The notes under the pieces were generated by a model. It saw only the letters and a program-made list of their open reading frames with translations, made no database searches and had not been told where the DNA came from. Positions 30,117 to 39,473 of a DNA stretch of 48,597 nt are shown in pieces. The DNA is taken from positions 1-48,597 of the forward strand of contig NZ_SBAP01000020.1 in NCBI RefSeq assembly GCF_004134945.1. The letters run 5' to 3'. Both the position numbers and the translations under genes were made by a program. Every line of letters begins with the position of its first letter. The stretch's first letter is position 1. This stretch comes from Fusobacterium_C necrophorum_A (GTDB lineage Bacteria > Fusobacteriota > Fusobacteriia > Fusobacteriales > Fusobacteriaceae).

Positions 30117-31875
30117 GCATACTGCAGACCTAATAGCAAAGATTGTTCAAGAAAGTTTATCCCCACCGGAAAATTTAACAGTGGCAGAATGGGCAGATAA
30201 ATATAGAGTGCTATCTCGTGAAAGTTCCGCAGAGGCAGGAAAGTGGGATACCAATAGAACTCCATATATGCACACAATTCTTGAATGTATCACGAATATT
30301 GAAACTAAGAAAATCACTATGATGTGTTCTGCACAGATTGGAAAAACGGAGATGTTATTAAATGTGTTAGGACGATATATGCACTTAGATCCATGTCCGA
30401 TTTTATTTGTACAACCTACTGTGGATGATGCGAAATCTTTTTCCAAGGAAAGGGTTGCACCTATGATTCGAGATACGAAGATTCTAAGAGAACTTGTGAA
30501 AAAGACAAATCGATTTGAAGAAGGAACTGTACAGGAAAAAAGTTATCCGGGAGGATATGTGAGGTTTGTGGGAGCCAATTCTGCATCGGGGCTAGCTAGT
30601 AGACCGATACGAATTACTTTGTTGGATGAGGTTGACAGGTTCCCTTTGTCAGCAGGAAAAGAAGGGGATCCTGTCAAACTTGCAGAGCGTAGAACAAACA
30701 ATTACTTCAACAGCAAAAATTTAAGAGTGTCGACTCCTACTGACGATGCAACTTCAAAAATTCAACTTCTCTATTTGGCAAGTTCACAAGAAGAATGGAG
30801 TTTGCCTTGTCCGCATTGTGGCGAATATCAAGCATTGGATTTTGAGCAAATGAGATATAAAGATTTAGAAGAGCCTGAGTTAGAGTGCAAATTTTGCCAT
30901 AACTCTGCACAGGAAAAGGAATGGAAAAAAGAAAGACAGCTGAATGGGAAATGGATTGCAAAATTTCCAACAGAAAAAGAAAATAGAGGATTTCATCTCA
31001 ATGCATTAGCTTCTCCGTGGTTAACATGGAAAGAAATTGTAAAAGAATACTTGGAAGTGAAGGATGATGATTTTCAATACAGAACTTTTATGAATACTGT
31101 TCTCGGAAAAACATTCAGTGTAAATTTAGAAGCTGCTATGGATTATGAAGGATTGTATGAGAGCAGGGAAGAATACGGAGCTGAATTACATGATGATATT
31201 GTAATTTTAACAGCTGGAGTCGATGTACAAGATAACAGATTAGAAATTGAAGTAGTTGGCTGGGGCTATGGATATGAAAGTTATGGAGTTGTGTACAGAG
31301 ATTTTCCGGGTGATCCGGGTAAAGAAGATGTATGGTTACAGCTGGATGAATTTTTAAGAAAAAAATTCTTCTTCAAAAATAAGAAATATTTAACCATTGC
31401 TGCCTGCTTGATTGACTCAGGAGGACATCATACAGGAAGTGTGTACAAATATGTTTATAAAAAAGAAAAACGTGGAATTTATGCAATCAAAGGGCAAGGA
31501 AGCTGGGGAACGAATATGTTGAATGGTTTTCGGAAAACAACAAAAAAAGGAGTTCCTTCGATAAACTTGCTAAGCCTTGGAGTGAATGCTTTAAAAGACT
31601 TAACATATTCCAGATTATCTATTTTGCAAGGTTCTGGAAAGTGTCATTTTCCAAAATCATCGACACAAGGCTATGGATTAGATTATTTCAAAGGCTTGAC
31701 ATCGGAAGTGAAAGTGAAGAAATCAACACCGAGAGGAATAAAAATTGCATGGGAAATATTAGATGGACGAAGAAACGAACCACTTGATTTGAGAAATTAT
31801 GCAACTGCAGGAATAGAGTTGATTCCTATTGATTTACATGACAAAAAATATAAGCGAAAAGGAGAAAAAGCATGA
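30103..31875 (+). CDS. terL: Terminase large subunit, lambda GpA family
   Basis: The 590-residue protein has the packaging ATPase P-loop CSAQIGKTE near residue 75-83, PILFVQPTVDDAKSFSKERV, the Walker B LLDEVDRFP, a zinc pair CPHCG and CKFCH around 235-265, and a C-terminal nuclease with TAGVDVQDNRLEIEV and LIDSGGHHTG. It pumps DNA into the procapsid and cuts concatemers at cos. GpA-type terminases usually go with lambda-type portals, as here. Start ATG follows AAGGAGACATTGTAG. Confidence 0.96.
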   Translation: MNVSKHTADLIAKIVQESLSPPENLTVAEWADKYRVLSRESSAEAGKWDTNRTPYMHTILECITNIETKKITMMCSAQIGKTEMLLNVLGRYMHLDPCPILFVQPTVDDAKSFSKERVAPMIRDTKILRELVKKTNRFEEGTVQEKSYPGGYVRFVGANSASGLASRPIRITLLDEVDRFPLSAGKEGDPVKLAERRTNNYFNSKNLRVSTPTDDATSKIQLLYLASSQEEWSLPCPHCGEYQALDFEQMRYKDLEEPELECKFCHNSAQEKEWKKERQLNGKWIAKFPTEKENRGFHLNALASPWLTWKEIVKEYLEVKDDDFQYRTFMNTVLGKTFSVNLEAAMDYEGLYESREEYGAELHDDIVILTAGVDVQDNRLEIEVVGWGYGYESYGVVYRDFPGDPGKEDVWLQLDEFLRKKFFFKNKKYLTIAACLIDSGGHHTGSVYKYVYKKEKRGIYAIKGQGSWGTNMLNGFRKTTKKGVPSINLLSLGVNALKDLTYSRLSILQGSGKCHFPKSSTQGYGLDYFKGLTSEVKVKKSTPRGIKIAWEILDGRRNEPLDLRNYATAGIELIPIDLHDKKYKRKGEKA

Positions 31876-32090
31876 TATTTACAGAAGAACAATGCAAAGA
31901 ACACTTAAATGCTTGGTTAGCCGCTGATTTAGCTGTTTCAAAAGGACAAAGCTATACGATTGGGAACAGAGTGTTAACAAGAGTAAATTCTAGCGAAATA
32001 AACAAAAATATAAAGCTATGGGCGGACAGATTGGCACAAGTACAGAGAAAAAGTAAAGGACCGAGAACATATCAAATTATTCCGAGATAG
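31872..32090 (+). CDS. Head-completion protein (gpW/DUF6148-like)
   Basis: The 72-residue protein matches the small protein found between GpA terminase and lambda-type portal: ITEEQ-like start, HLNAWLAADLAVSKGQSYTI, NRVLTRVNSSEINKNIKLW. In lambda gpW closes the portal after packaging. Translational overlap with terL is 4 bases (ATGA). Confidence 0.72.
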   Translation: MIFTEEQCKEHLNAWLAADLAVSKGQSYTIGNRVLTRVNSSEINKNIKLWADRLAQVQRKSKGPRTYQIIPR

Positions 32091-32099
32091 GAGGAAACT

Positions 32100-33641
32100 A
32101 TGAATGTAATAGATTGGACAGTGGGATTTTTGAATCCAAAGGCTGGACTTGCAAGAATAAAGAATCGAAAGGCATACAATCTTGCAAAAATAGAGAATGG
32201 TTATTCTAACAAAGACGATCCTGTTTTACAAAATTGGTTGGTTTCTTCGGAGGGACCGGATACAGATATTCTGATTGGTTTAGATGATTTAAGAGCGAAA
32301 TCAAGAAATTTGTATATGAATAATGACCTAGCAGGAGCAGCACTCAAAAAAATGAGAACAAAGACAGTTGGAAGCGGGTTATTACCAAAACCGACTATAA
32401 ATTACACATACTTGGGAATTGATAGAGAGGAAGCAAAGAAATTAGAAAGAATTATAAAAAATAAATTCAATGCTTGGGCTCTATCTACAAATTCAGATGC
32501 AGCGAGAATGTTTACTTTTTATGAGCTACAATCGTTATTACAGTTAAGTTGGGTTATGAATGGAGATGCCTTTGCAATCCCTTTAAGAAAAACTAGAAAA
32601 GGAATAAACATTGAGTTATGTATCCAGTTATTGGAAGCAGACCGTGTAATCAATCCACCGGGAGCTAACAATTACACAAAATCGGGAATTGAGTTTGATA
32701 AAAACGGGGAATTAAAGAAATACTATATCGCATCAAGCCATCCGGGAGATAACTTCAACTATGAAGTGAAAGGCTATCCCGCATTTAACAGTTTAGGGAG
32801 AAAGAATATTTTACACATCTTTGAGCCGGAACGAATCGGACAAAGAAGAGGAGTTCCTATTCTAGCTCCGATTATTTTCTCTTTAAAACAATTGGGGAGG
32901 TATAAGAGTTCAGAGCTTACAGCTGCGGTAATCAATGCGATGATTGGTTTGATAGTAGAAAGCGAAGATGCGGAACAGGAAGGATTTGCAGGTGGATTTG
33001 GAGTTCAAATGGAGGATGAAAATACTGCAGAAAGTAAGCAAGAACAACCTAAAATCCAACTAGACCATGGAACTTTAGTAGTGGGAAAACCGGGAGAAAA
33101 GATTAAGGAGTTTTCTACTTCAAGACCGAATAAAAACTTTAAAGAGTTTGTGGAAGCAATCTATGAGGAAATTGGAGCAAATTTGGAAATCAGTAAAGAA
33201 GTTTTGATGTCAAGTTTTAAAAATTCCTATAGTGCTGCAAAAGCATCTTTAGAAGAAGCACATCAAAGATTTCAAGTCTCCAGAAAGATTTTAGAAAGGA
33301 CTTTTTGTCAGCCAGTTTATGAAGAATTTATTTTGGAATTGATAAAAAATGGAGATATTGATTGTCCAAGATTTTTTGAAGATGAATCCATTCGTTATGC
33401 ATTTACTCGTTGCATTTGGGTCGGAGCTGGAAAATCATCTTTGGATCCACTCAAAGATGCAAATGCAAACATGAAGGAATTGCAAAATTTCACAACAAGC
33501 CGAAGTATCATAGCTGCTACAGGTGGATATGATTATGAGGAAATCTTTAGAGAGAGAGCGGAAGAAGAAAAAGAATTGGCTATTCTTGAAAAAGATTTAA
33601 TCAAGATTCGTAAGGGGGTGAAAGAGAATGGCGAAAAATAA
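32100..33641 (+). CDS. Portal protein, lambda family
   Basis: The 513-residue protein has the lambda gpB-type order: IDWTVGFLNPKAGLARIKNR, ARSRNLYMNND-like segment at about 75 (RAKSRNLYMNNDLAGAAL), ELCIQLLEADRVINPPGANN, HIFEPERIGQRRGVPILAPI, and KEVLMSSFKNSYSAAKASLE. The dodecameric portal forms the DNA entry vertex. GGAGGAAACT precedes the ATG and the 3' end overlaps the protease gene by 14 bases. Confidence 0.95.
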   Translation: MNVIDWTVGFLNPKAGLARIKNRKAYNLAKIENGYSNKDDPVLQNWLVSSEGPDTDILIGLDDLRAKSRNLYMNNDLAGAALKKMRTKTVGSGLLPKPTINYTYLGIDREEAKKLERIIKNKFNAWALSTNSDAARMFTFYELQSLLQLSWVMNGDAFAIPLRKTRKGINIELCIQLLEADRVINPPGANNYTKSGIEFDKNGELKKYYIASSHPGDNFNYEVKGYPAFNSLGRKNILHIFEPERIGQRRGVPILAPIIFSLKQLGRYKSSELTAAVINAMIGLIVESEDAEQEGFAGGFGVQMEDENTAESKQEQPKIQLDHGTLVVGKPGEKIKEFSTSRPNKNFKEFVEAIYEEIGANLEISKEVLMSSFKNSYSAAKASLEEAHQRFQVSRKILERTFCQPVYEEFILELIKNGDIDCPRFFEDESIRYAFTRCIWVGAGKSSLDPLKDANANMKELQNFTTSRSIIAATGGYDYEEIFRERAEEEKELAILEKDLIKIRKGVKENGEK

Positions 33642-34743
33642 AAAATTCTTTGAAATTAACAATTTAACAGAAGGTGTTGCAGAAATTCGGATTTATGGAA
33701 CGATTACAAAATGGGCATGGGAAGAATATGGAGAAGTGAGTTCACATAGTTTTGCAAAAGAGCTAAAAAACTTGAAAAATATTTCAAAAATTAACTTGAG
33801 AGTAAATTCCAGTGGAGGAGATGTATTTGAAGCAAATGCTATCTTTAATTTGCTGAAAAGCTATGCAAAAGAAAACAATGTAGAAATTACTGGATATATA
33901 GATGGATTAGCTGCCAGTGCAGCGAGTTTCTTAGTTTTATGTGCAGATAAAGTCATCATGGGAGTAGGATGTTTATTTATGATTCACAATCCTTGGACAT
34001 ATGTGAGAGGGAACACAAAAGAACTAGGGGAAACGATAGATTTTTTAAATAAAATAAAAGAATCTATTTTGGACATTTATGAAACAAAAACAAAACTTAC
34101 TAGGCAGGAAATTTCTCAAAAAATGGATGAGGAAAAATGGTTTTCTGCAAGTGAAGCATTAGAGAGCGGTTTTGTGGATGAGATTAGTGAAATGAGAGAT
34201 GCAGAGAATAATATTTTAAATGCTGCAAGAGAAGATTTTGTACAAAATTTCATTAATCCAGAAATTTTAAAGAATAAAGTGGAAGAAATAAAAAATAAAA
34301 TAGAATTAAAAAACAATCAAGGAGGAGAAGAAATGCCAAAAAATTTACAAGAATTATTAGCACAATGTCCAGAGCTAATGAATGAATATAAAACACAAAT
34401 AGTTGCTGAAATTGCAAATCAGGAGAAAGAAAAAGTAGAGGCAGCGATTAGAGAGGAAAGAAATAGAATTAAGGCTTTAGAGGATATTCCTGTATTGAAC
34501 GACAAACAAAAAGAAATTATTGCAAAGGCAAAATATGAGGAAGCGAGGGATCCGAAAGACATTATGGCAGAATTTTATATGTCAAATGCAAATAAGGCTG
34601 CAGCAGAAATTCAAACAGCAACAGCGGAAGCCAATGAGGTAGGATTGAATACCATTACACCTTCTGTAACAAACGAAGTAGAAGAAGGGGTTGTTGACCA
34701 ATTGTGTGCAGCAGCAAAAAATATTTTTGATGGAGAAAAATAA
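33628..34743 (+). CDS. ClpP-type head maturation protease/scaffold
   Basis: The N-terminal half (to about 190) is a ClpP/crotonase-fold peptidase with NSSGGDVFEANAIF, the nucleophile in GLAASAASFL, and the histidine in FMIHNPWTY. The C-terminal 180 residues are helical, acidic and glutamine-rich (LAQCPELMNEYKTQIVAEIA, REERNRIKALEDIPVLNDKQ), typical of a fused scaffold. In lambda-like phages gpC/Nu3 perform these jobs. AAGGGGGTGAAAGAGA precedes the ATG. Confidence 0.92.
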   Translation: MAKNKKFFEINNLTEGVAEIRIYGTITKWAWEEYGEVSSHSFAKELKNLKNISKINLRVNSSGGDVFEANAIFNLLKSYAKENNVEITGYIDGLAASAASFLVLCADKVIMGVGCLFMIHNPWTYVRGNTKELGETIDFLNKIKESILDIYETKTKLTRQEISQKMDEEKWFSASEALESGFVDEISEMRDAENNILNAAREDFVQNFINPEILKNKVEEIKNKIELKNNQGGEEMPKNLQELLAQCPELMNEYKTQIVAEIANQEKEKVEAAIREERNRIKALEDIPVLNDKQKEIIAKAKYEEARDPKDIMAEFYMSNANKAAAEIQTATAEANEVGLNTITPSVTNEVEEGVVDQLCAAAKNIFDGEK

Positions 34744-34760
34744 AAAGGAGATGAGAATGG

Positions 34761-35081
34761 ATGGCAAAGAGTAATAGATTTGAGCAACAAGCAGATGTGA
34801 GAATGTTTCAAGGGAGTTTCCCTGTTGAAACTTTGAATATGACATTAAAAACAAAAGTCGAAGCAGGAGATGTGATTGCACTTGATACGAGTGGAAATCT
34901 TGGAAAATATGATGGAGCGACTTATACAGATGTCTACGGAGTGGCTTATGAAACAATTGAGGCACCGGGAGAAGCAGTTATCATTTTAACCGGAGGATTA
35001 GTAAAAGGATTTTTAAAGTTTGGTTTACATGAGAAAAAATTAGTGGTTGCATTGAGAAAAGTGGGAATTTTTGTAAAATAA
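34761..35081 (+). CDS. Head decoration protein (gpD-like)
   Basis: The 106-residue protein has the HDPD fold features KVEAGDVIALDTSGNLGKYD, DVYGVAYETIEAPGEAVIIL and the ending LRKVGIFVK. Lambda gpD trimers stabilise the expanded capsid. AAAGGAGATGAGAATGG precedes the start, and the capsid gene follows 12 bases after. Confidence 0.88.
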   Translation: MAKSNRFEQQADVRMFQGSFPVETLNMTLKTKVEAGDVIALDTSGNLGKYDGATYTDVYGVAYETIEAPGEAVIILTGGLVKGFLKFGLHEKKLVVALRKVGIFVK

Positions 35082-35093
35082 GGAGGATTAAAA

Positions 35094-36101
35094 ATGCCGG
35101 GATTTTATACACCAAAAACAATCAGAAAAGTAAGACAAAATTTAGATAATAAAAGAGATTTTTTAACAGAGTTATTTTTTTCAAAGTCAAATACAGTTAC
35201 GACTGAAGATGTCATTTTAGAATACACGAAAGCAGGAGAAGCGGTAGCACCATTTTTGACACCATTGGAAGCAGGAAGACCTGTTTATAACAAGTCTAAA
35301 AAGTCAAATATCATCAAGGCTCCTTCGATTGGTCCGGAATATACTTTAACACCAAAAGATGCGTTCGATAGAGCTCCGGGACAATCAGATGATGATTACA
35401 ATCCTATCAAGCGAATTGGAGAACGAATGGCAGAAATTCTATTAGATCAAGAAAACTATATCAAAAATAGAATTGAATTGATGGTTTCACAATTCTTAAC
35501 AACAGGAGTTGTGAAGTCAGAAGATGGAAAAGTAGGATATGAAGTAGATTATGAGTTAGGAAATAAATCAACATTAGATTCTTCCCATAAATGGACAGCA
35601 TCAGGAATTGAGCCATTGGAAAGTTTGGATGAAATGATTTCTTCTGCAGAAGTAAATGGGTTGAAAACAGAAAATGTGGTATTAGGTTCAAAAGCAGCGA
35701 ATTTATTAACAAAATCAAAAGGATATAAAGATGCAATTTCAAGAGATTTGCAAAGTGAATTCGTGAAAAAAGCGGTGCGGTTATATCCGGGAATTGTATG
35801 GTTAGGAACTTATATGAAATTTGGAGTAGAGCTATTCTCATATAATCGAAAAGTAATTGGAGAAGATGGAAAGCCAATCCAATTGTTACCAGCTAACATG
35901 GTAATTGGTGGACCATCTCAAGGCGAAATTTTATATGCTCCAATTATATATATGGCTGATGGCATGGTTCATGTGAAGAAAAGATATTCTAATGTGGATA
36001 CGACAAATCCAAAAATAGCGAAAATTACGACAGAATCAAGACCGGTATTACAACCATGTGACGTTGACACATATTTTTCAGTAACAGTTTGTGAAGCTTA
36101 A
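35094..36101 (+). CDS. Major capsid protein E
   Basis: The 335-residue protein follows the lambda gpE family: FYTPKTIRKVRQNLDNKRDF, EYTKAGEAVAPFLTPLEAGR, GPEYTLTPKDAFDRAPGQ, RIGERMAEILLDQENYIKNR, and a C-terminal DTTNPKIAKITTESRPVLQP. It assembles the HK97-fold shell. AAGGAGGATTAAAA precedes the ATG. A stable hairpin lies in the gap behind it. Confidence 0.94.
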   Translation: MPGFYTPKTIRKVRQNLDNKRDFLTELFFSKSNTVTTEDVILEYTKAGEAVAPFLTPLEAGRPVYNKSKKSNIIKAPSIGPEYTLTPKDAFDRAPGQSDDDYNPIKRIGERMAEILLDQENYIKNRIELMVSQFLTTGVVKSEDGKVGYEVDYELGNKSTLDSSHKWTASGIEPLESLDEMISSAEVNGLKTENVVLGSKAANLLTKSKGYKDAISRDLQSEFVKKAVRLYPGIVWLGTYMKFGVELFSYNRKVIGEDGKPIQLLPANMVIGGPSQGEILYAPIIYMADGMVHVKKRYSNVDTTNPKIAKITTESRPVLQPCDVDTYFSVTVCEA

Positions 36102-36104
36102 TCA

Positions 36105-36126
36105 AAGAGGGGAGCTTTCCCCTCTT
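36105..36126 (+). terminator. Hairpin behind the capsid gene without a U-tract
   Basis: AAGAGGGGA pairs with TCCCCTCTT around a GCTT tetraloop (9 bp). No T-run follows, so it is more likely an mRNA-stabilising or partial-stop structure that keeps capsid message abundant than a full terminator. Confidence 0.6.
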
Positions 36127-36142
36127 CATGGAAAGGAGAACT

Positions 36143-36445
36143 ATGAAAGTAAAATTTTTAAGAAATTATGGAGAATATAAGATTGGGGATATTGCGGAGT
36201 TTGATGGAGAGGAACTGGAATATATTTTCAACACATTAACGGCAATTTCTGTGAAAGATGATTTCGAGAGTGACGAAATTGAGGAAGAGCAAGAAGCAGG
36301 GATTATGGTTGCATTCAATACAGAAGAAAATCCAACAGATGGATTATCAGAAGAAGAGTTGGAAGGAAGAGCTAAAAAAGCAACGGAAGAAGATCATGAG
36401 TTGAAAAAAGAAACTAGTAAGCGAGGAAAAAGAGGAGAAAAATGA
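36143..36445 (+). CDS. Small acidic head protein (gpFI position)
   Basis: The 100-residue protein begins MKVKFLRNYGEYKIGDIAEF, a small beta motif seen in many phage proteins after the capsid gene, and ends in a charged, disordered EEEQ/KRGKRGEK tail. The position matches lambda FI, which helps packaging. The ATG at 36143 follows AAAGGAGAACT; the ATG at 36128 is in the hairpin's 3' side. It overlaps the next start by 4 bases. Confidence 0.55.
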   Translation: MKVKFLRNYGEYKIGDIAEFDGEELEYIFNTLTAISVKDDFESDEIEEEQEAGIMVAFNTEENPTDGLSEEELEGRAKKATEEDHELKKETSKRGKRGEK

Positions 36446-36756
36446 ATTTCAAGGAGCAGCTTCAAGAAGAATTAGAAATATTTTTAAATATGGAAGAATT
36501 TGGAGAAGTATTTACTTTGGATTCTGTTGAATATGTTGGAGTTATTGAACAACCAAATTCAGAAGTTCCGAAGGAAGAATATGAAGGTGTGATTCGTGAA
36601 GTTGATTTTATTGTATATACAAAATATCAAGAGCCTTTGGAAAAATATACTTCAGGAAAGCAAGTATGGTTGAATAAAAGACTGTTAGTTGTACATCGTG
36701 CTTATGAAGAACAAGGACTGTTTGTGATGGAACTCGCAGAAAGGAATAGATTCTAA
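36442..36756 (+). CDS. Head-tail joining protein (FII-like)
   Basis: The 104-residue protein has EVFTLDSVEYVGVIEQPN, VDFIVYTKYQEPLEKYTSGK and VVHRAYEEQGLFVMELAERN, fitting the Phage_attach/FII barrel in the right genomic position between head and tail genes. It would attach to the portal-connector to dock the tail. Overlaps both neighbours by 1-4 bases. Confidence 0.65.
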   Translation: MNFKEQLQEELEIFLNMEEFGEVFTLDSVEYVGVIEQPNSEVPKEEYEGVIREVDFIVYTKYQEPLEKYTSGKQVWLNKRLLVVHRAYEEQGLFVMELAERNRF

Positions 36757-37346
36757 TGGAACATTTTTTAGAAGTGAAAAACTTAGAAGTGGCAGAAGCT
36801 ATGCTGAGAGGCATTCCAAATGGAATAGAAAGAGCTGTAGCTGGTACAGTTAATAAGGCTTTAGGAAAAGTAAAAACAGAAATGAAAGCAAAAGTAACTT
36901 CAGAATATAACATCAAAAAAATGGAAGTGGAAAAACTGTTGGTTTTGCAGAAAGCAAATTTCTCTACGTTAAGAGGAACTATTTCTGCAAGATCCTATAG
37001 AACTCCTTTATCAAAATTTATAGGTACATATAGCAGAAAAAATGGGATAAAAGTAAGAGTAAAGAAAACAGAAGGTTTCAAAAATCTGCAAGGAAAGGAA
37101 AGACTATTTGGGAAACCTTTTGTTGCAAATGTAGAAACAGGACATGAAGGAACTCAACATATGGGGATTTTTCAAAGGAAAACAGAAAAAGGTAGATACC
37201 CTATCGAACAGCTTTATACTGTCAGCATTTCTGAAATGTTGGGTTCAGAAACAGTGTCAGAATATGCAGTAGAAAAAGGACAGGACTATTTAGAGCAGAT
37301 TATGGCAAAAGAGGTAGATAGAATACTGAAAGGATATGTGAAATGA
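36756..37346 (+). CDS. Minor tail protein Z-like (gpZ)
   Basis: The 196-residue basic protein matches the GPZ family: AVAGTVNKALGKVKTEMKAK, FSTLRGTISARSYRTPLSKF and HMGIFQRKTEKGRYPIEQLY. In lambda gpZ is needed to place DNA in the connector. Its use here with a contractile tail follows the hybrid head/tail plan. Start overlaps the previous stop by 1 base. Confidence 0.82.
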   Translation: MEHFLEVKNLEVAEAMLRGIPNGIERAVAGTVNKALGKVKTEMKAKVTSEYNIKKMEVEKLLVLQKANFSTLRGTISARSYRTPLSKFIGTYSRKNGIKVRVKKTEGFKNLQGKERLFGKPFVANVETGHEGTQHMGIFQRKTEKGRYPIEQLYTVSISEMLGSETVSEYAVEKGQDYLEQIMAKEVDRILKGYVK

Positions 37347-37807
37347 TAGATGTAAGAATACTGGAATTAAGTATAAAAGCTCTCATAGAACCTTTGATTG
37401 AAGGACAGTTATATGATGTCTATCAAGGAGAAAAAAGAGAGATACAAATTCATACAGGAATGTTACCTCCGGATCCGGAAGAAACTATAATTCCGGCAAT
37501 AACAATTAGAACAATTAAAGGTAAAAACTCACTAATGGATAAAATTTTGACAGTGATTGTTTCTATTGGACTTTTTGATAAAAATGCTGAAAATGGATAT
37601 ATAAAAATCTCAGAGTTAACGCAGAAAATATTCGATTCATTGTTGAAAGTTGGAATACTAGAAAATAGATTTGAAATCCTGCCTGAAGCCGAGTGGAGTC
37701 ATCCGGAACAACCATACCCTTATTATTTAGGGTTTATTAAGTTAAATGTAACGTATGAAAAAGATTACAGAGAAGATTATAAAGATTGGCTAGATGGAGG
37801 TGAGTGA
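37343..37807 (+). CDS. Tail-terminator/completion protein
   Basis: The 154-residue protein lies between gpZ and the sheath and has an alternating strand-helix pattern (LSIKALIEPLIEGQLYDVYQ, TVIVSIGLFDKNAENGYIKI, YYLGFIKLNVTYEKDY), fitting the U/gp15-like tail-terminator role by position. Family assignment is by context. It overlaps gpZ by 4 bases. Confidence 0.6.
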   Translation: MIDVRILELSIKALIEPLIEGQLYDVYQGEKREIQIHTGMLPPDPEETIIPAITIRTIKGKNSLMDKILTVIVSIGLFDKNAENGYIKISELTQKIFDSLLKVGILENRFEILPEAEWSHPEQPYPYYLGFIKLNVTYEKDYREDYKDWLDGGE

Positions 37808-37808
37808 G

Positions 37809-38063
37809 TTGGCAAAAACAAAAAAAGAAGAGGTTGTAGAGGAAAAAATGTCAAAGATGTACATAGGTCCTACAATTTCAAAGTATCATTTGATAGAAAA
37901 CAGTGTTTATTTGAATACTTATCCAAACAATGTACAACAAGCCATAAAAGAGTATCCAATTGCAGCTAAGTTATTTATAGATATAGAAAAAATTCATAAA
38001 AGAAATAGTGAAAGAAATAGAATATATTACGGTTTATTGAAAGAAAAATTAGGAGGGAAATAG
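37809..38063 (+). CDS. Small protein before the tail sheath
   Basis: The 84-residue product from the TTG at 37809 (8 bases after GGAGG) begins MAKTKKEEVVEEKMSKMYIG and has ENSVYLNTYPNNVQQAIKEY, similar to the short proteins preceding sheath genes in many contractile-tail phages. An ATG 15 bases earlier overlaps the ribosome site. Function unknown. Confidence 0.6.
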   Translation: MAKTKKEEVVEEKMSKMYIGPTISKYHLIENSVYLNTYPNNVQQAIKEYPIAAKLFIDIEKIHKRNSERNRIYYGLLKEKLGGK

Positions 38064-39464
38064 ATGGCATTTAGACACGGAGTAACAGGAAATGAAAGTC
38101 CTACACGATTGATTGCAGCTGTTAGTGATGGAATTACACCGGTGTATGTTGGAACAGCTCCAATCAATCTTTGTAAAAAACAATATATAAACGAACCTAT
38201 GTTGTGTAGTTCGTATGCAGAAGCAGTAGAACATTTTGGATATTCAGATGATTTCGAAAATTATACCCTATGTGAAGCAATTGATACTCATTTTTCTAAA
38301 TTTAACATAGGACCTATTGTTTTAATCAATGTATTGGATCCAAGTAAGCATAAAAAAGAAGTTTCTAATAAAAGTATTTCTCAAATAGATGGAATGTATT
38401 TATTAGAAGATACCGGTATTCTTGTAGATACTGTGGTTATTACAAGTCCATTTGAACATACTAAAAAATTTAATGAAAAAGGGCAACTACTGTTGATTCC
38501 TACAGTGGAAAAATCAGGAGCTATTCAAGTAAGCTATAGTACATTGGATTTATCAGTTATTAAGGCTAAAGATATTATAGGCGGAATCGATGGAGAAACA
38601 GGAAAGAAAACCGGGTTGGAAGCGGTAGCGGATGTATTTCCAAAATACCGAAAAGTTCCAAGTTTATTATTAGCACCAAAGTGGTCAACAGATTCCACAG
38701 TTGCTGCTGTTATCGAAGCAAAAGCAAGAAAAATCAATGGACATTTTCAAGCTATGGGATTGGTAGATTTAGATACTACAAAAGTGAAAAAATATGGAGA
38801 TGCCACAAAGGCAAAAAATGATAATAATATTTCTTCTACTTTTTTGGATGTATCATTTCCAAAGATTGCACTGGGGAATCAACAATATCACATCTCAACA
38901 CAGAAAGCAGCATTACTTCAACTGTTAGCATTTAATTCAGAAGATGTGCCATTCAAATCTCCATCGAATCAAAACATGAAAGGAGATTCATCAGTATTAG
39001 CAGACGGAACGGCAATACGGCTAGGGTTGGATGAAGCGAATTATTTAAATAGTCAAGGGATTTCTACGGTCATTAACTGGATCGGTGGATGGAGATTTTG
39101 GGGGAATAGAACCTCTTGTTATCCTGCAGTATCAGATCCAAAAGATGCATTTATTGTAAGTAGAATGATGTTTAACTGGTTAATCAATTCATTAGTCTTA
39201 ACCTATTGGCAAAAAGTGGACAGTCCAACAAACAAAGTTTTGATTGAAACAATCACAGACAGCATCAATATTTGGTTGAATGGACTGGTAGCAGCAGGAA
39301 AAATAGTAGGAGCAAGAGTAGAATTTAGAAGAGCGGATAATCCAACCACCAGCTTAATCGATGGAAAAATTAAGTTCAAGCTATATTTTACTCCGGCATT
39401 ACCTGCAGAAGAAATTATTTTTGACTTAGAAATTGATACCAAATACTATGAAAACTTGTTTTAG
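38064..39464 (+). CDS. Contractile tail sheath protein
   Basis: The 466-residue protein begins FRHGVTGNESPTRLIAAVSD and contains INLCKKQYINEPMLCSSYAE, ISTVINWIGGWRFWGNRTSC and YWQKVDSPTNKVLIETITDS, hallmarks of P2 gpFI-type sheaths. It marks the particle as a myovirus. GGAGGGAAATAG precedes the ATG, which follows the upstream stop directly. Confidence 0.96.
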   Translation: MAFRHGVTGNESPTRLIAAVSDGITPVYVGTAPINLCKKQYINEPMLCSSYAEAVEHFGYSDDFENYTLCEAIDTHFSKFNIGPIVLINVLDPSKHKKEVSNKSISQIDGMYLLEDTGILVDTVVITSPFEHTKKFNEKGQLLLIPTVEKSGAIQVSYSTLDLSVIKAKDIIGGIDGETGKKTGLEAVADVFPKYRKVPSLLLAPKWSTDSTVAAVIEAKARKINGHFQAMGLVDLDTTKVKKYGDATKAKNDNNISSTFLDVSFPKIALGNQQYHISTQKAALLQLLAFNSEDVPFKSPSNQNMKGDSSVLADGTAIRLGLDEANYLNSQGISTVINWIGGWRFWGNRTSCYPAVSDPKDAFIVSRMMFNWLINSLVLTYWQKVDSPTNKVLIETITDSINIWLNGLVAAGKIVGARVEFRRADNPTTSLIDGKIKFKLYFTPALPAEEIIFDLEIDTKYYENLF

Positions 39465-39473
39465 GAGGTAAAA

